Source: Drechmeria coniospora
Lineage: Eukaryota > Ascomycota > Sordariomycetes > Hypocreales > Ophiocordycipitaceae
Assembly (NCBI RefSeq): GCF_001625195.1
Contig: NC_054389.1
Coordinates: 682,001-746,000 of the forward strand
Length of the DNA stretch: 64,000 nucleotides
Direction of reading: 5' to 3'
Shown: piece after piece, positions 21,939 through 31,648 of the stretch
How positions within the stretch are numbered: the first letter of the stretch is position 1
Layout: each line of letters begins with the position of its first letter
Notes under the pieces: generated by a model
Seen by the model: the letters and a program-made list of their open reading frames with translations, nothing else
Database searches by the model: none
What the model was told of the DNA's origin: nothing
Translations under genes and position numbers: made by a program

Positions 21939-22054
21939 CAAACACCTGCCTCCTCGATCGTCCGTGTTGCATGTTCCTTCAGGGATTCCGTTGCCTTCCA
22001 TCCAACCTCGTTCTGCGCCGTACCAAACTCCGGCTCTCGACCTCAGCCGGCAAC

Positions 22055-23420
22055 ATGGCGGGCTCTGCATTGCTGGGCGGCCACAGCAAGAAGCACAAGG
22101 TCACCGTCGTCGGATCCGGAAACTGGTTGGTGATCCTAGCCCTGGCCCCTGTCCTGGATTTCAATGGTTGAGACGGGGGTTGATCGACAGTCGCTGACCG
22201 CTGCCAGGGGATCGACCATTTCCAAGATTGTGGCGGAGAATGCAAAGCTTCATAGCAACCTCTTCGAGGAGGAGGTCCAGATGTGGGTGTACGAGGAGGA
22301 GGTGACGATCCCATCGACGTCCAAGAACTACGACGCCGCCGCGGGCCACGATGAGCCCCAGAAGCTCACGTCCATCATCAACAACTACCACGAAAACGTA
22401 AAGTACCTCCCCGGAGTCACGCTCCCGTCCAACCTCGTCGCCAACCCGTCCCTCGTCGACGCCGTCCGCGACGCCTCCATCCTCATCTTCAACCTCCCCC
22501 ATCAATTCATCGGCAAGGCCTGCGACCAGATGCGCGGCAACATCCTGCCGTACGCGCGCGGCATCAGCTGCATCAAGGGCGTCAACGTGTCCGACGACGG
22601 CGTCAGCCTCTTCAGCGAGTGGATCGGCGACGGCCTCGACATCTACGTCGGCGCCCTCAGCGGCGCCAACATCGCGAGCGAGATCGCGGCCGAGAAGTGG
22701 TCGGAGACGACCATCGCCTACGACCCGCCCCTCACGGACAGCAGGGCGCCGACGCCGCGGTCCGACAGCCCGCAGCCGGCGCAGCCGACGGTGACGGTGA
22801 CGGACGTGCCGGCCGTCGTCCACCGCGACGCGCGGGGCCGCGCCTCCAAGACGAAGCTGACGGGCGTGCCGGCCGAGTACCCGCCGCTCGACCACGACAG
22901 CTTCCGCACCCTCTTCCACCGACCCTACTTTCACGTCCAGATGGTCTCGGACGTGGCCGGCGTCTCGCTCGGCGGCGCCCTCAAGAACATCGTCGCCTTG
23001 GCCGCCGGCTTCGTCGACGGCCGCGGCTGGGGCGACAACGCGAAGGCGGCCATCATGCGCATCGGCCTCATGGAGATGGTGAGGTTCGGCAAGGAGTTCT
23101 TTGGCGAGACGGTCCAGAGCGCGACCTTTACCGAGACGTCGGCCGGCGTCGCCGACCTCATCACCTCCTGCTCGGGCGGCCGAAACTTTCGCTGCGCCCG
23201 CAAGGCGGTCGAGAAGGGCATCAGCGTCGACGAGGTCGAGAGGCAGGAGCTCAACGGCCAGAAGCTGCAGGGAACGACGACGGCCTACGAGGTCAACAGC
23301 TTCCTCAAGGCCCGCGGCCTCGAGAGGGACTACCCGCTCTTCACCGCCGTCAACGACATCCTCAGGGGCAAGAAGCAGGTCGACGACATTCCGGAGCTCG
23401 TCGCCACTCTGGATGACTGA
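22055..23420 (+). CDS. gpd1: NAD-dependent glycerol-3-phosphate dehydrogenase
   Basis: Two exons, 22055-22125 and 22208-23420, with a CTGAC branch site and CCAG acceptor; joined protein 427 residues. The N-terminal Rossmann loop VVGSGNWGSTI is split by the intron exactly after GN-W, a position consistent with the motif only when spliced. Further family blocks: [20 protein letters not shown], the catalytic-lysine region [21 protein letters not shown], and [13 protein letters not shown]. It carries the roughly 60-residue Ser/Pro-rich insertion typical of filamentous ascomycete Gpd1 before LFHRPYFHV. It reduces dihydroxyacetone phosphate to glycerol-3-phosphate, feeding glycerol (osmolyte) and lipid synthesis; cytosolic. 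The donor GTTGGT is atypical but the phase and motif make it secure. Confidence 0.95.
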
Positions 23421-23795
23421 GAGCGGGCCGAAGTGGACGCCATGACGGACGGGGGGACGGCCATGGCATGGGACGGACCGAGGACGCATTTCACTCTGGG
23501 CGACGATGAATGAACGGGCATGGCGTTGGCTGGCGGCGGCGAGCATCGTTTGCATGCCACACTCGTAACGGCAACTGCACGGCGGTCGGTTGGATTTTCT
23601 GCTTTCGTGCCACGTACGTATTGCGCAGTCTGCGCGTCATGGTCATTATCATTCCATCTGCTGCATAGTTTTCAACACGAAGCACAAGCTCATGTTCATG
23701 ATGCGGATTGCACTCGGATCGGGTGCATCGATCTGCACCTTTCTGGGGCCAGCCTTTCCCTGGTCACGCCGCCATGCCACCATGCCGCCATGCCG
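23421..23795. other. Convergent 3' spacer between gpd1 and lipase
   Basis: The 375 bp between two convergent stop codons; expected to hold both 3' ends. No open frame with protein character. Confidence 0.6.
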
Positions 23796-25309
23796 TTATG
23801 CCAGCTGGTAGTCGTCGAGGGAGTATTCGAGAAAGTAGTTCAAGTTTCTTTGGTAGTGGTCCAGCGGCTGCGGCGTGTCGTCTCCCACCTCGTGCACGGC
23901 GTAACGTCCCTCCGCTTCCGCGTCTTCTCCCTTTCCCTTTCCCTTTCCCTTGTCGATGCGCTCGTCGCCGTCACCAGCAGAGGCAAACCTCTCGTCGAGC
24001 CAGTCTAGCCAGATCTGCTGGGTCGCGAAGAGGATCGGCATGTGATCGACACCTTTGGCCTTGACGTACCGGATGGTCGGTTCGGAAACGCCCGGCTCGT
24101 CCTGTTGACGTATGCCGTCGTGAGCTCCTCGGGGATGGACGAGTCCGCCGTGCCCTGGAGGACGAGCATCGGATCGGCGACGTCCTTTCCGCCGGCGACT
24201 ACGAGCTTCTGAAATCTCGCGGCCGTTGGGGATCGGACAAAGTCGTCCCGCACGAGGCCTGCCCGAGGATCGGCCGTCAAGATCTCCGCGAGCAGGGTGT
24301 GGAAGACGGCGCTGCAGGCCTGCACCTGCTCGAGCAGCGTCAGCAGACGAACACCCCGCGGCGTCAGGATGTCGGAAAGGGCGAGCCTGGGGTATACGGA
24401 GAGGATGGAGCTCGCAATCTGCAGGAGTCCGAGGTTGCTGCCGCGGGCCGCGCCGAGCTCGATGGCGTTGGTGACGGGCGACGCCGCGATGGCGCCCAGG
24501 TAGCCGGGGACGTCGAGCTTGCGCTGCTGCTGAGCGGCGGCCCAAGCAGCACCACCGCCTTGGGAATGGCCCATGACGACGAAGCTCGGCGTCAGCTCGT
24601 CCGGGAAGGCGGCGTGGGCTGCGCGGGCGGCGTAGAGGAGATCGTTGCCGGAGGCGGGCGAGGCGATGTACTGGTGGGTTATCTTGCCGCCGTCGGCGTC
24701 AAAGGGCACGCCGAGACCTGCATAGTCGGAGCCGACGACGGCGTAGCCGGCCAAGGCGAGCTGGTAGGGAGCCGAGAACTGGTACCAGAGGTTGCGGACG
24801 TGCGAGGGCGCGCACTCGGGAAAGATGCCGCTCGTGCCGTGGCCCCAGCTCACGAGCGGGACTCGGCCGCGGCGGGAAGATCGACGCAAGTACGGCCAGA
24901 GAATGTAGGCCGAGACGGGCACGCGGGTGCCGTTGAGGGTCGCCGACTGGTAGAGGATGCGGGAGAGGGCCAAGGTCGGGGCGATGGTGTAGCCGTTTGT
25001 GTCGGTCAAGGCCTCGACCTTGAGCGGCGAGCCGACCGGCGCCGACGACGCGTTCGCCGGCAGGTGGGTGTAGAAGGCGTCGGCGAAGACGGAACCGGAC
25101 GGGGCCCAGTTGGAGCGCTCGAACTGCAGGGCGACGTTGATGTTGTGCGCCATGGCCGCCGAGAGGTTGTTGTCGGCCATCTGGGAGTCGGAGAGGACAA
25201 AGGTCGAGTTGAAGGTGTTTGTCTGGGGCGAGAGGGCTTGTGCCGCGGCGAGGGCGAGGGCGAGCGAGACAAGACGTCCGACGTCTCTCGTCGGCTTCAT
25301 GCTGAACAA
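23796..25309 (-). CDS. Secretory lipase (LIP family), frame broken near 24,085
   Basis: The N-terminal frame starts MFSMKPTRDVGRLVSLALALAAAQA, a signal peptide, and matches the fungal secretory lipase family: VPLVSWGHGTSGIFPECAPS, a GSDYAGLG motif, the nucleophile elbow MGHSQGGG (Ser249) and the acid LQGTADSSIP (Asp389). This frame then runs into unrelated sequence and stops at 24,005. The family-like C-terminus (TIRYVKAKGVDHMPILFATQ with the likely catalytic His) continues in the neighbouring frame and stops at 23,796. The switch is in a short GTTTCCGAA stretch near 24,080-24,095 and looks like one missing base; no GT..AG intron fits. So either a sequencing error or a recent inactivating mutation. 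As read, the protein loses its His. Substrates would be triglycerides outside the cell. Confidence 0.75.
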
Positions 25310-26933
25310 GACGGACAGTTGGAGAGATGGGCGGGATGGGCGGAGGCGTCAAACAGTCAGTCGACAGTTGCCGATGCAGTGAAGCAAAATCAATGGATAT
25401 CGACGTGCAGCGGGAGGGCGGCGAGGAAGCAGCGGTCCATCAGCAAAGGATGGGCGGAATGCATCGAATCTCCCATGACACCTTGAGGATCCTGCCGTTT
25501 GCCCGATGCAAGGGGCAGCCGGTTTGGGGCTCGGAGAGCATGTTTGTCATACCATGGGCGATGCATGACGACGAAACAAGGACAGGGGGTCTGCCTGGTT
25601 GGCCGAACCGAACTGTCGGGACGGCGGGGGGTTGGTTGGTTTGATTTTCTTGACGTGCCCAGCCGCCCTGAGCTTCTCTGAGCTCCCCTACCCAGCCTTG
25701 AATCTCCTGCTTGCTGTTGCTCGCTGCTCGCTGCCGGTTGTTGGTGGTTGGTCGGTCCCGTCTCGGACTCATTCCGGTGCATGGGCGGAGCACTTGCATT
25801 CGATCTCGACGGGGTGCTCGAAATAACGGCACAATTCCTGGCAACGACCCCTGGTTTTATTGTCGTTTTATTGATGCATGTCAGCAGAAACGGGTCCATC
25901 TCCTTTGCACGCACCGTCCCGACTTCTCAGCTCGGCGGAGGGAACGGTAGGCGATGCCGGGATTCGGCCTTGGCGGGCCCGTGTTTGCGCCACAATACCA
26001 CCGGCTCGGCCCGGCGCCGGGGCAGCTTCTGCATGTACATGTATGTACTTGCGTACGTGTACATGTACTTGTTAACAGTGCATACAGAGTACTCCGTACT
26101 GTGCTCGGTAATATGCAAGTACTTGCTTGCTTAAGCATGTAGTTATTTGCTCCAGAAAACCCGAGCACATTATATTCAGTATTCCTCGCTTATACATGTA
26201 CTGCATATGTAAGTCATATGTAAGTACTTTTTCAAGTATGTACTTACTTGCACGAGTATGCCCTGCGCATAATAATCAGCATTGCTTGCCTATATGCGGT
26301 CGCCTCTTTGGCCTCTCCTGGAGGCAACGAGTGTCGGGAGTGATGAGAGAAATCCGTGATTGAATGGCGTTGTCGACATAAACTGGCCAGCCCATACAGG
26401 ATGCCGGGCCGGCTCGAGAAGGCGCGCAGTTGGGTTCAATGGAAGCATGCGGCGCAAAGCACCGAGCAATGAACTGATTTCGGCATCGGCAGCCGTGACG
26501 AGGTGCATGGGTAGGGAGCTGGTACGAACAAATAGCATCGCCGGCCCCCCTGAGTGAAATCGAAAAGTACGACGAGGAAGCGATTGGTGCATGCACCACA
26601 TCATGGCAGCGTGTGCCGATGCATGCACCTTGGCCGACAGCAAACGGTTCCAAGTGGGAATCATGTGTGATGCCGATGATTATCATTACTGAAGAATACT
26701 GGTGCTGTAAGGGTACTGACCAAAGAAAAATGACAAGAGCTCATTCTTTGTGAGCAACACACGACGTGAAAGACAAAAAATAGGCCGAAACAAGAATTGT
26801 GCGAGACTCTGGCCCAGACAATGACAAACGAGCACACAGCCGAATCCCGGTGTCCAACTTTTAACTGGCATCCAAAACTTGCGGAAACAGTAGCAGGCAC
26901 GCGACACGGCTGTCGCCTGCAAGTTGGCGTCGA
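25310..26933. other. Intergenic; no supported gene
   Basis: Includes the lipase promoter side. A short GTAC-palindrome cluster lies at about 26,030-26,260. Open frames here overlap on both strands without motifs. Confidence 0.5.
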
Positions 26934-28361
26934 TTATGTCGGATACTTTTTGCCGTTGCCGTCATGGCCCTTCCCATTGCGGCCATAGCCCTTGCCGCTG
27001 CCTCCATAACTCCTGCTGTCACCGCCATAGCTCCTGCTGCTGTCGAGAAGGCTCTTGATGCTGTCGAGAAGGCTCTTGGTCTTGTCATCGTAGCTCTTGC
27101 TGTTGTCATCGTGGCTCTTGCTGCTGTTGCCATAGCTGTTGCTGTTGTAGCTATAGCTGTTGCTGTTGTTGCTATAGCTGTTGTTGCCATAGCTCTTGCT
27201 GTTGTTGCCATAGCTCTTGCTGTTGTTACCATAGCTCTTGCTGCTGTTGCCATAGCTCTTGCTGTTATTGCCATAGCTGTTGCTGTTGTTGCCATAGCCC
27301 TTGCTGTTGTTGCCATAGCTCCTGCTGTTGTTGCCATGACTCTTACTGCTGTTGCCGTAGCTGTTGCCGTAGCTGTTGCCGTAGCTGTTGCCGTAGTTGT
27401 TGCCGTAGCTCTTGCTGCTGTTGCCATAGCTCTTGCTGTTGTTGCCATAGCTCTTGCTGCTGTTGCCATAGCTCTTGCTGCCGTTGCCATAGCCTGCCGT
27501 CTTCGCCATAGCCCGTTGCCGTTGCCGTTGCTCCTCCTGCCATCGCCGTAGCCCGCTTTCATTGACATAGGTCATGTTGCCATCGCCATGGGTCATGTTG
27601 CCATCGCCATGGGTCATGTTGCCATCGCCATGGGTCATGTTGCCATCGCCATGGGTCATGTTGCCATCGCCATAGGTCATGCTGTCATCGCCATAGGTCA
27701 TGCTGTTCTCGCTACAGGCCATGCTGCCTTCGCCATAGGTCATGCTGTTCTCGCTACAGGCCATGCTGCCTTCGCCATAGGTCATGCTGCTCTCGCTACA
27801 GGCCATGCTGCCTTCGCCATAGGTCATGCTGCTCTCGCTACAGGCCATGCTGCCTTCGCCATAGGTCATGCTGCCTTCGCCATAGGTCATGCTGCCTTCG
27901 CCATTGGTCATGCTGCCTTCGCCATAGGTCATGTTGCCATCGCCATGGCTCCTGCTGTCATCGTCATGGCCTCCGGTGCCATCGCCTTGAATGATATTGC
28001 TGCTTCCGCCGCCTTTCGTCTGTGTGTATTTATTGGCCAAGGCATTTTTAACAGCCATTCTCATCGCCGGTGATCCGTAATTCGACCTCGAGTGTGATTG
28101 AATGCGATAGGACTTGAACCCTTTGGCCACGACATCGCCAAACGAGTACACATGTATGGCTCCTTTCGCCCTTGGTAGTTCGGCATTCCACATTTCCCAC
28201 GTCGCCGATTTCACCGTAAAATGTTTGCTTTCCTCGGGCGACAGGTGAGACCGATGGTGTTGCTTGCTGTCGAATGTTAGCGTGCCGTCGGAGGAGGCAT
28301 CTGGTGCGCAACCGGCCATGCGTTTCTTACATGACAACCAAAACGTTGCAAGGACGGGCAC
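26934..28361 (-). CDS. Low-complexity repeat protein, 5' exons unresolved
   Basis: The minus-strand frame is open for 475 codons. Residues about 35-115 are non-repetitive (including WEMWNAELPRAKGAIHVYSF and AMRMAVKNALANKYTQ). After this come two families of heptad repeats coded by 21-bp units: an acidic Gly-Glu/Asp-Gly-x-Met-Thr-Tyr type (about 27,560-27,960) and a Ser-Lys-Ser-Tyr-Gly-Asn type (about 26,980-27,520), ending in Gly-Lys-rich sequence. The first triplet of the frame is GTG, so the true start is elsewhere: an upstream exon within 28,374-28,800 is likely, with a minus-strand TATAAG at about 28,873. A strong GTAAGA donor near 28,326 with a GCTAAC branch site could mark an intron. 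Function unknown; Tyr/Asn/Gly/Ser-rich repeats suggest a wall, adhesive or phase-separating protein. Confidence 0.5.
   Translation of the reverse strand: MPVLATFWLSCKKRMAGCAPDASSDGTLTFDSKQHHRSHLSPEESKHFTVKSATWEMWNAELPRAKGAIHVYSFGDVVAKGFKSYRIQSHSRSNYGSPAMRMAVKNALANKYTQTKGGGSSNIIQGDGTGGHDDDSRSHGDGNMTYGEGSMTNGEGSMTYGEGSMTYGEGSMACSESSMTYGEGSMACSESSMTYGEGSMACSENSMTYGEGSMACSENSMTYGDDSMTYGDGNMTHGDGNMTHGDGNMTHGDGNMTHGDGNMTYVNESGLRRWQEEQRQRQRAMAKTAGYGNGSKSYGNSSKSYGNNSKSYGNSSKSYGNNYGNSYGNSYGNSYGNSSKSHGNNSRSYGNNSKGYGNNSNSYGNNSKSYGNSSKSYGNNSKSYGNNSKSYGNNSYSNNSNSYSYNSNSYGNSSKSHDDNSKSYDDKTKSLLDSIKSLLDSSRSYGGDSRSYGGSGKGYGRNGKGHDGNGKKYPT
26980..27520. repeat. 21-bp coding minisatellite, Ser-Tyr-Gly-Asn type
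   Basis: Over 20 units around CCATAGCTCTTGCTGTTGTTG (plus strand), with CTGTTG-only variants at about 27,355-27,400. The period of 21 bp keeps frame on the minus strand. Confidence 0.85.
27560..27960. repeat. 21/42-bp coding minisatellite, Gly-Met-Thr-Tyr type
   Basis: Units of CATGGGTCATGTTGCCATCGC at about 27,585-27,680, then a 42-bp higher-order unit alternating CTCGCTACAGG and CTTCGCCATAGG halves at about 27,690-27,870. All multiples of 21 bp, so frame is kept. Confidence 0.85.
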
Positions 28362-28373
28362 CGCTGAATGGTC

Positions 28374-28880
28374 TCAACCCACACACATCCTGTTTGCGCC
28401 ATCAGCCGACAGTGCGTAGGTGGAATGGTGAGTGCATCTCGGACGCACCCTTTGACCTCTGTTCCACGCCGTAGTAAAGGCCCTAAGAACGTTCACCTGG
28501 TTGTTCAGATCTGGCAGTAACTCGTCGACATCCGCTTGCTTGTTCAGGAGAAACAATATCGAAAGCGGTCTGCCATCGTGGTCGGCCGTGTGCACGTGTC
28601 CCTGGGTAGGCATGGTGTTGAAGCGGAGAGGGCACCGTCGTGACGGCAAAAGGTCAAGGTTCGAAGGGCGGAAATTGTGCGCTTCAAAGGCCAACCGCCA
28701 AGCAGCATTCGTTGGAAGCTCTACCAGTCCACGACGGAGGTGCGGCGATCAGCACGAAGCCGTGGCGAACGCCTTTTTGTCGTGATTCTGGTCCGTAGAT
28801 CTGGATGGAGAATGCGAGTTCTTCGAGTCGAATGCTGGGCTCGAACGAGATCGAGCAGGACGACGGCCGGGCCTTATATG
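28374..28880 (-). other. Possible upstream exon(s) of the repeat-protein gene
   Basis: A minus-strand frame reads protein-like sequence (for example MPTQGHVHTADHDGRPLSIL and NKQADVDELLPDLNNQVNVL), and the neighbouring frame just upstream also looks protein-like (FVLIAAPPSW), with TATAAG on the minus strand near 28,873. I could not find a set of introns that joins these cleanly to the repeat-coding frame. A gene with several exons, or a decayed one, is likely. Confidence 0.3.
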
Positions 28881-31420
28881 CTACCTTTGGCGAGGGCCTT
28901 TGGCGAGGGCCTTTGGAGAGGGAGCAGGCTGCAGCGCCGGTGATGGTTGATGGTCGCAAAGTGAAATCGTCGCCCCACAGACTCCGGCGGCAATGCATGC
29001 AACCTGCTAGGTAGCCACGCCTCTGCTTTGTTTGGCATCACATCCGGCCCGCGACGATGATGCTGGATGTTGCCTAATCGTGATCAAGCCTGCGGCCAGG
29101 CAGCTCTCCGCCGAAGGACTGGTGCGAGCCGTGGGGCTCGGAGGCATTCTGCCAGAGCATCAAGGGGCGACTCTGAGAGTCCGCCGTTTCTCCATTTCCT
29201 CTGGAGCATGGTGACGACGGGGCCTGCGAGTCGACATCAGATCGCTCGACCGGTCGAACCATCCATTCCTCTCGCAAAGGCAGTCGATCGACGTACCGCT
29301 TGGACGGCGACGGAGACATCTTTCCCGTTACGGTCAGCGTCGCTAGATGAGGCGGGAGAGGGATACTGCGCAGTATTGGACCGTGATGGAGTAGAGAATG
29401 GAAATCGAAGGAGACCACCCCGCCCTCACCCCGGCCCTCACCCCGGCCCTCCTCGCATGTGCGGCAAAGCGCGGACCGCTTGTGCTGAGCAGGAAATCGT
29501 GGGATTGCACTGCAGTGTGTGCAGTCAGTGCAAGCAAGTACAGCAAGGGAATAGCTTCAAATACTTGGTAGCTGGCTGTCAAAGGTTACGTCGCATAACC
29601 AAAGGTCCAGTTGGATGCAACGGATTCTGTCAAGTTCCTGCCGCCAGGTGAGAGTCTGGGCAGTACGTTACGTAATGGTGTCGACTCATTTACAGGTACT
29701 GTACGAAGTAGAACTAATACAAGCATTACTTTAAACAGGCACTGGGGACACCCTACACTTGCCGGTATTCGTCGTTGACAGGCTGTATTGGCCTTTTTCC
29801 TTTTCATCGTCGTCTTCGAGAATTGGAGTAAATCTTTATTCATTTCCTGCGGCAGCTGTAGCTAGCAGCTATATTAGTGGAGTGGAGTGGCAATGGCGTC
29901 GATTCACTCGGCATTAGTATCAGCGCTATCAAAATTGGATCGTCACCTTTGTCTGGTGACTGTAGAATATATCAGTCGTTAACAAGCCCAAATCTGAAAA
30001 AATGAGAAACGAAAAATTCGGTTCGTTCTTCGTCAGGGTGTCGTCGAATCAAAACCTTCATCGTGGCCGTAGGCAGTACTGTTAGCAGGGCGGCAGGCGG
30101 CTTCATGCGATGGAGAACTTTGATGGCGTAGTGCAGTTGACTAGCCGCATTGCCATACAATAATCGGGTTGCCCATGGCAGGCAGTCGCCCACCAACTCG
30201 ACAAATCAAGGGAAATCCGGCGAATGATACGCTGGACCCCCAGCACTGCCGATCCATGGCATGCAGCTGCTCGAAATCGCACAGGGACACGTCGCTTCGG
30301 TCGCAGCACTCTAGCTAGACCTAGCAAAGGGCCTATGCAATGCAAACAATGGAGATGCGAAACAGGAAAAAAAGGATCGGCGCCGCTCTTTCGGTACGAG
30401 CCAGCCTAGCGAGGGCGACCTGCCGTGATGTCCTGGAGAGAAACATGGGAACTGACCCTGCGAAATCGTGTGATGCAGGCTTGGGATGCCGTGGCACCGA
30501 GGCATGGTGGTCAAGGACATGAGTTGATGGCTCAATTTTGGTTGCGCTACCACTACAAAGTGAATCGACATTTTTGCCATGCCACTCACTGTATTGCTGC
30601 TGCTGCCGCCGCCGCCGGTACCACTGATGCCGCACCGCTGGCGGCGGGCAGACTGGTAACAAGGGGCACAGTAAGAGCCGCCAGCAATAACGACGGCGCA
30701 AAGCCTTCATATACAGCGGTGGTAGTCGTAGGCAGCGATTCGACAAATTATCATTGTCCAGGCAGCGCAGGCAGCGCAGGCAGTAAAGGCAGTTGTACTC
30801 CGTATATCTCTATACGTAGTTGTATATAACTATCTACGGAGTAGAATTAATATTAATAGTAGGGAGCAGGAATGGCTTGAATTATGTAATGATGAAATAA
30901 TACTACCGAATTGGTTCATCTCTCCATGAGATAATCACCGTGACACCGTGGGAGTAGAGAGGCCCTATAGTTTGAAGTACTCCCTGTCCCAGCGGGTCGG
31001 CCTGTCGCCGTGTCCACTGGCCGCAACCAACAAAAGTGGCAGGCGACAATTGCCGAGCCTGCACTCCGTACAACTACAACTACTCCGTCCGGAGTAAATA
31101 CAGAGTACGGAACACGGAGGATGCACAGCGAGAAAAAACACGATGCAAGCCATGTACGTTATCAGGTGATGAAGAATCATGGGGACGTTTGTGAGTTGTC
31201 CGCACAAAGTGAGTTGTCCGCACAAATGTGCTAATCAGAGTCAAATGAAGAATAGCCCGATATCGGAGCGACACTCTTTACTGCTAGCTACAGTAGATGG
31301 GGGAAATAATCAGCGGTTAAACCCCGCACCGCCTGGACGTGTGGCCACTGGCGACGAATCACCCATCCTACCAATCGCCAAACCGCAACATCGACAAAAA
31401 AGGACATCTCGCTCGACAAC
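28881..31420. other. Intergenic; no supported gene
   Basis: Contains a small CCTCACCCCGGC triplication near 29,424-29,456, a CAGGCAGCG repeat near 30,760-30,790, one copy of a dispersed 55-bp repeat (30532-30586), and an AT-rich stretch from 30,790 to 30,960. Frames at 30,425-30,830 overlap the dispersed repeat and lack motifs. Confidence 0.45.
30532..30586. repeat. Dispersed repeat, copy 1
   Basis: 55 bp beginning TCAATTTTGGTTGCGCTACC, about 84% identical by eye to 35256-35310, same orientation, 4.7 kb apart. Neither copy lies in a supported gene. It may be a relic of a transposable element. Confidence 0.7.
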
Positions 31421-31530
31421 GGACGACCAGGGAATCGAGCCTTGGAGCGCCTCCAAGTTAGACCAGTTGCCCGGGATGCTCTCGTAATTAAAAAAAAAAA
31501 AAAAGCGTCATACCACTGGACCACTCGCCC
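31421..31530 (-). pseudogene. tRNA-like element broken by a T15 run
   Basis: On the minus strand it starts GGGCGAGTGGTCCAGTGGTATGAC, nearly the same as the start of the tRNA-like gene 21 bp upstream, with a good A box (TGGTCCAGTGG). A run of 15 T (31490-31504 as A on the plus strand) sits in the anticodon arm and would stop RNA polymerase III. The B box is imperfect (GGCTCGATTCC), the T stem and the last acceptor pair mismatch. I read this as a dead tRNA copy. Confidence 0.5.
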
Positions 31531-31551
31531 CACAACGGGGAAGATTTTCCT

Positions 31552-31648
31552 GGACAAACGGGGAATTGAACCCCGGACCTCTTCCAAAGGAGGCAACCAC
31601 TCGGATCGCTCTTGCTAAGAAAGCGTCATACCACTAGACCATTCGCCC
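31552..31648 (-). tRNA. Intron-containing tRNA-like gene, anticodon probably AGC (Ala)
   Basis: On the minus strand: acceptor GGGCGAA pairs with TTTGTCC (with a G3-U70 pair, the known alanine identity element, and one more G-U), D arm GTC/GAC, anticodon stem CTTTC/GGAAG, T stem CGGGG/CCCCG with the 7-nt loop TTCAATT. A box TGGTCTAGTGG and B box GGTTCAATTCC match consensus. The mature fold needs a 26-nt intron after position 37, leaving TTAGCA plus T as the loop and AGC as anticodon. No CCA is encoded, as expected. The anticodon depends on where the intron is placed, and tRNA-Ala introns are unusual, so the identity is tentative. No T4 terminator directly follows. Confidence 0.45.

Larger units (their letters stand above)
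21042..22054. other. Intergenic, promoter region of gpd1
   Basis: Contains a perfect 16-bp inverted repeat (21701-21743), an AGGGG stress-response-type element at 21,821, and a TATA-like TATATGA near 21,930. The stretch 21,220-21,660 shows no gene. Confidence 0.5.

Noticed and set aside
24060..24140. Short intron to explain the lipase frame change
   Set aside because: I found no GT..AG pair with a branch site of workable length that joins the two frames; one missing base explains it better.
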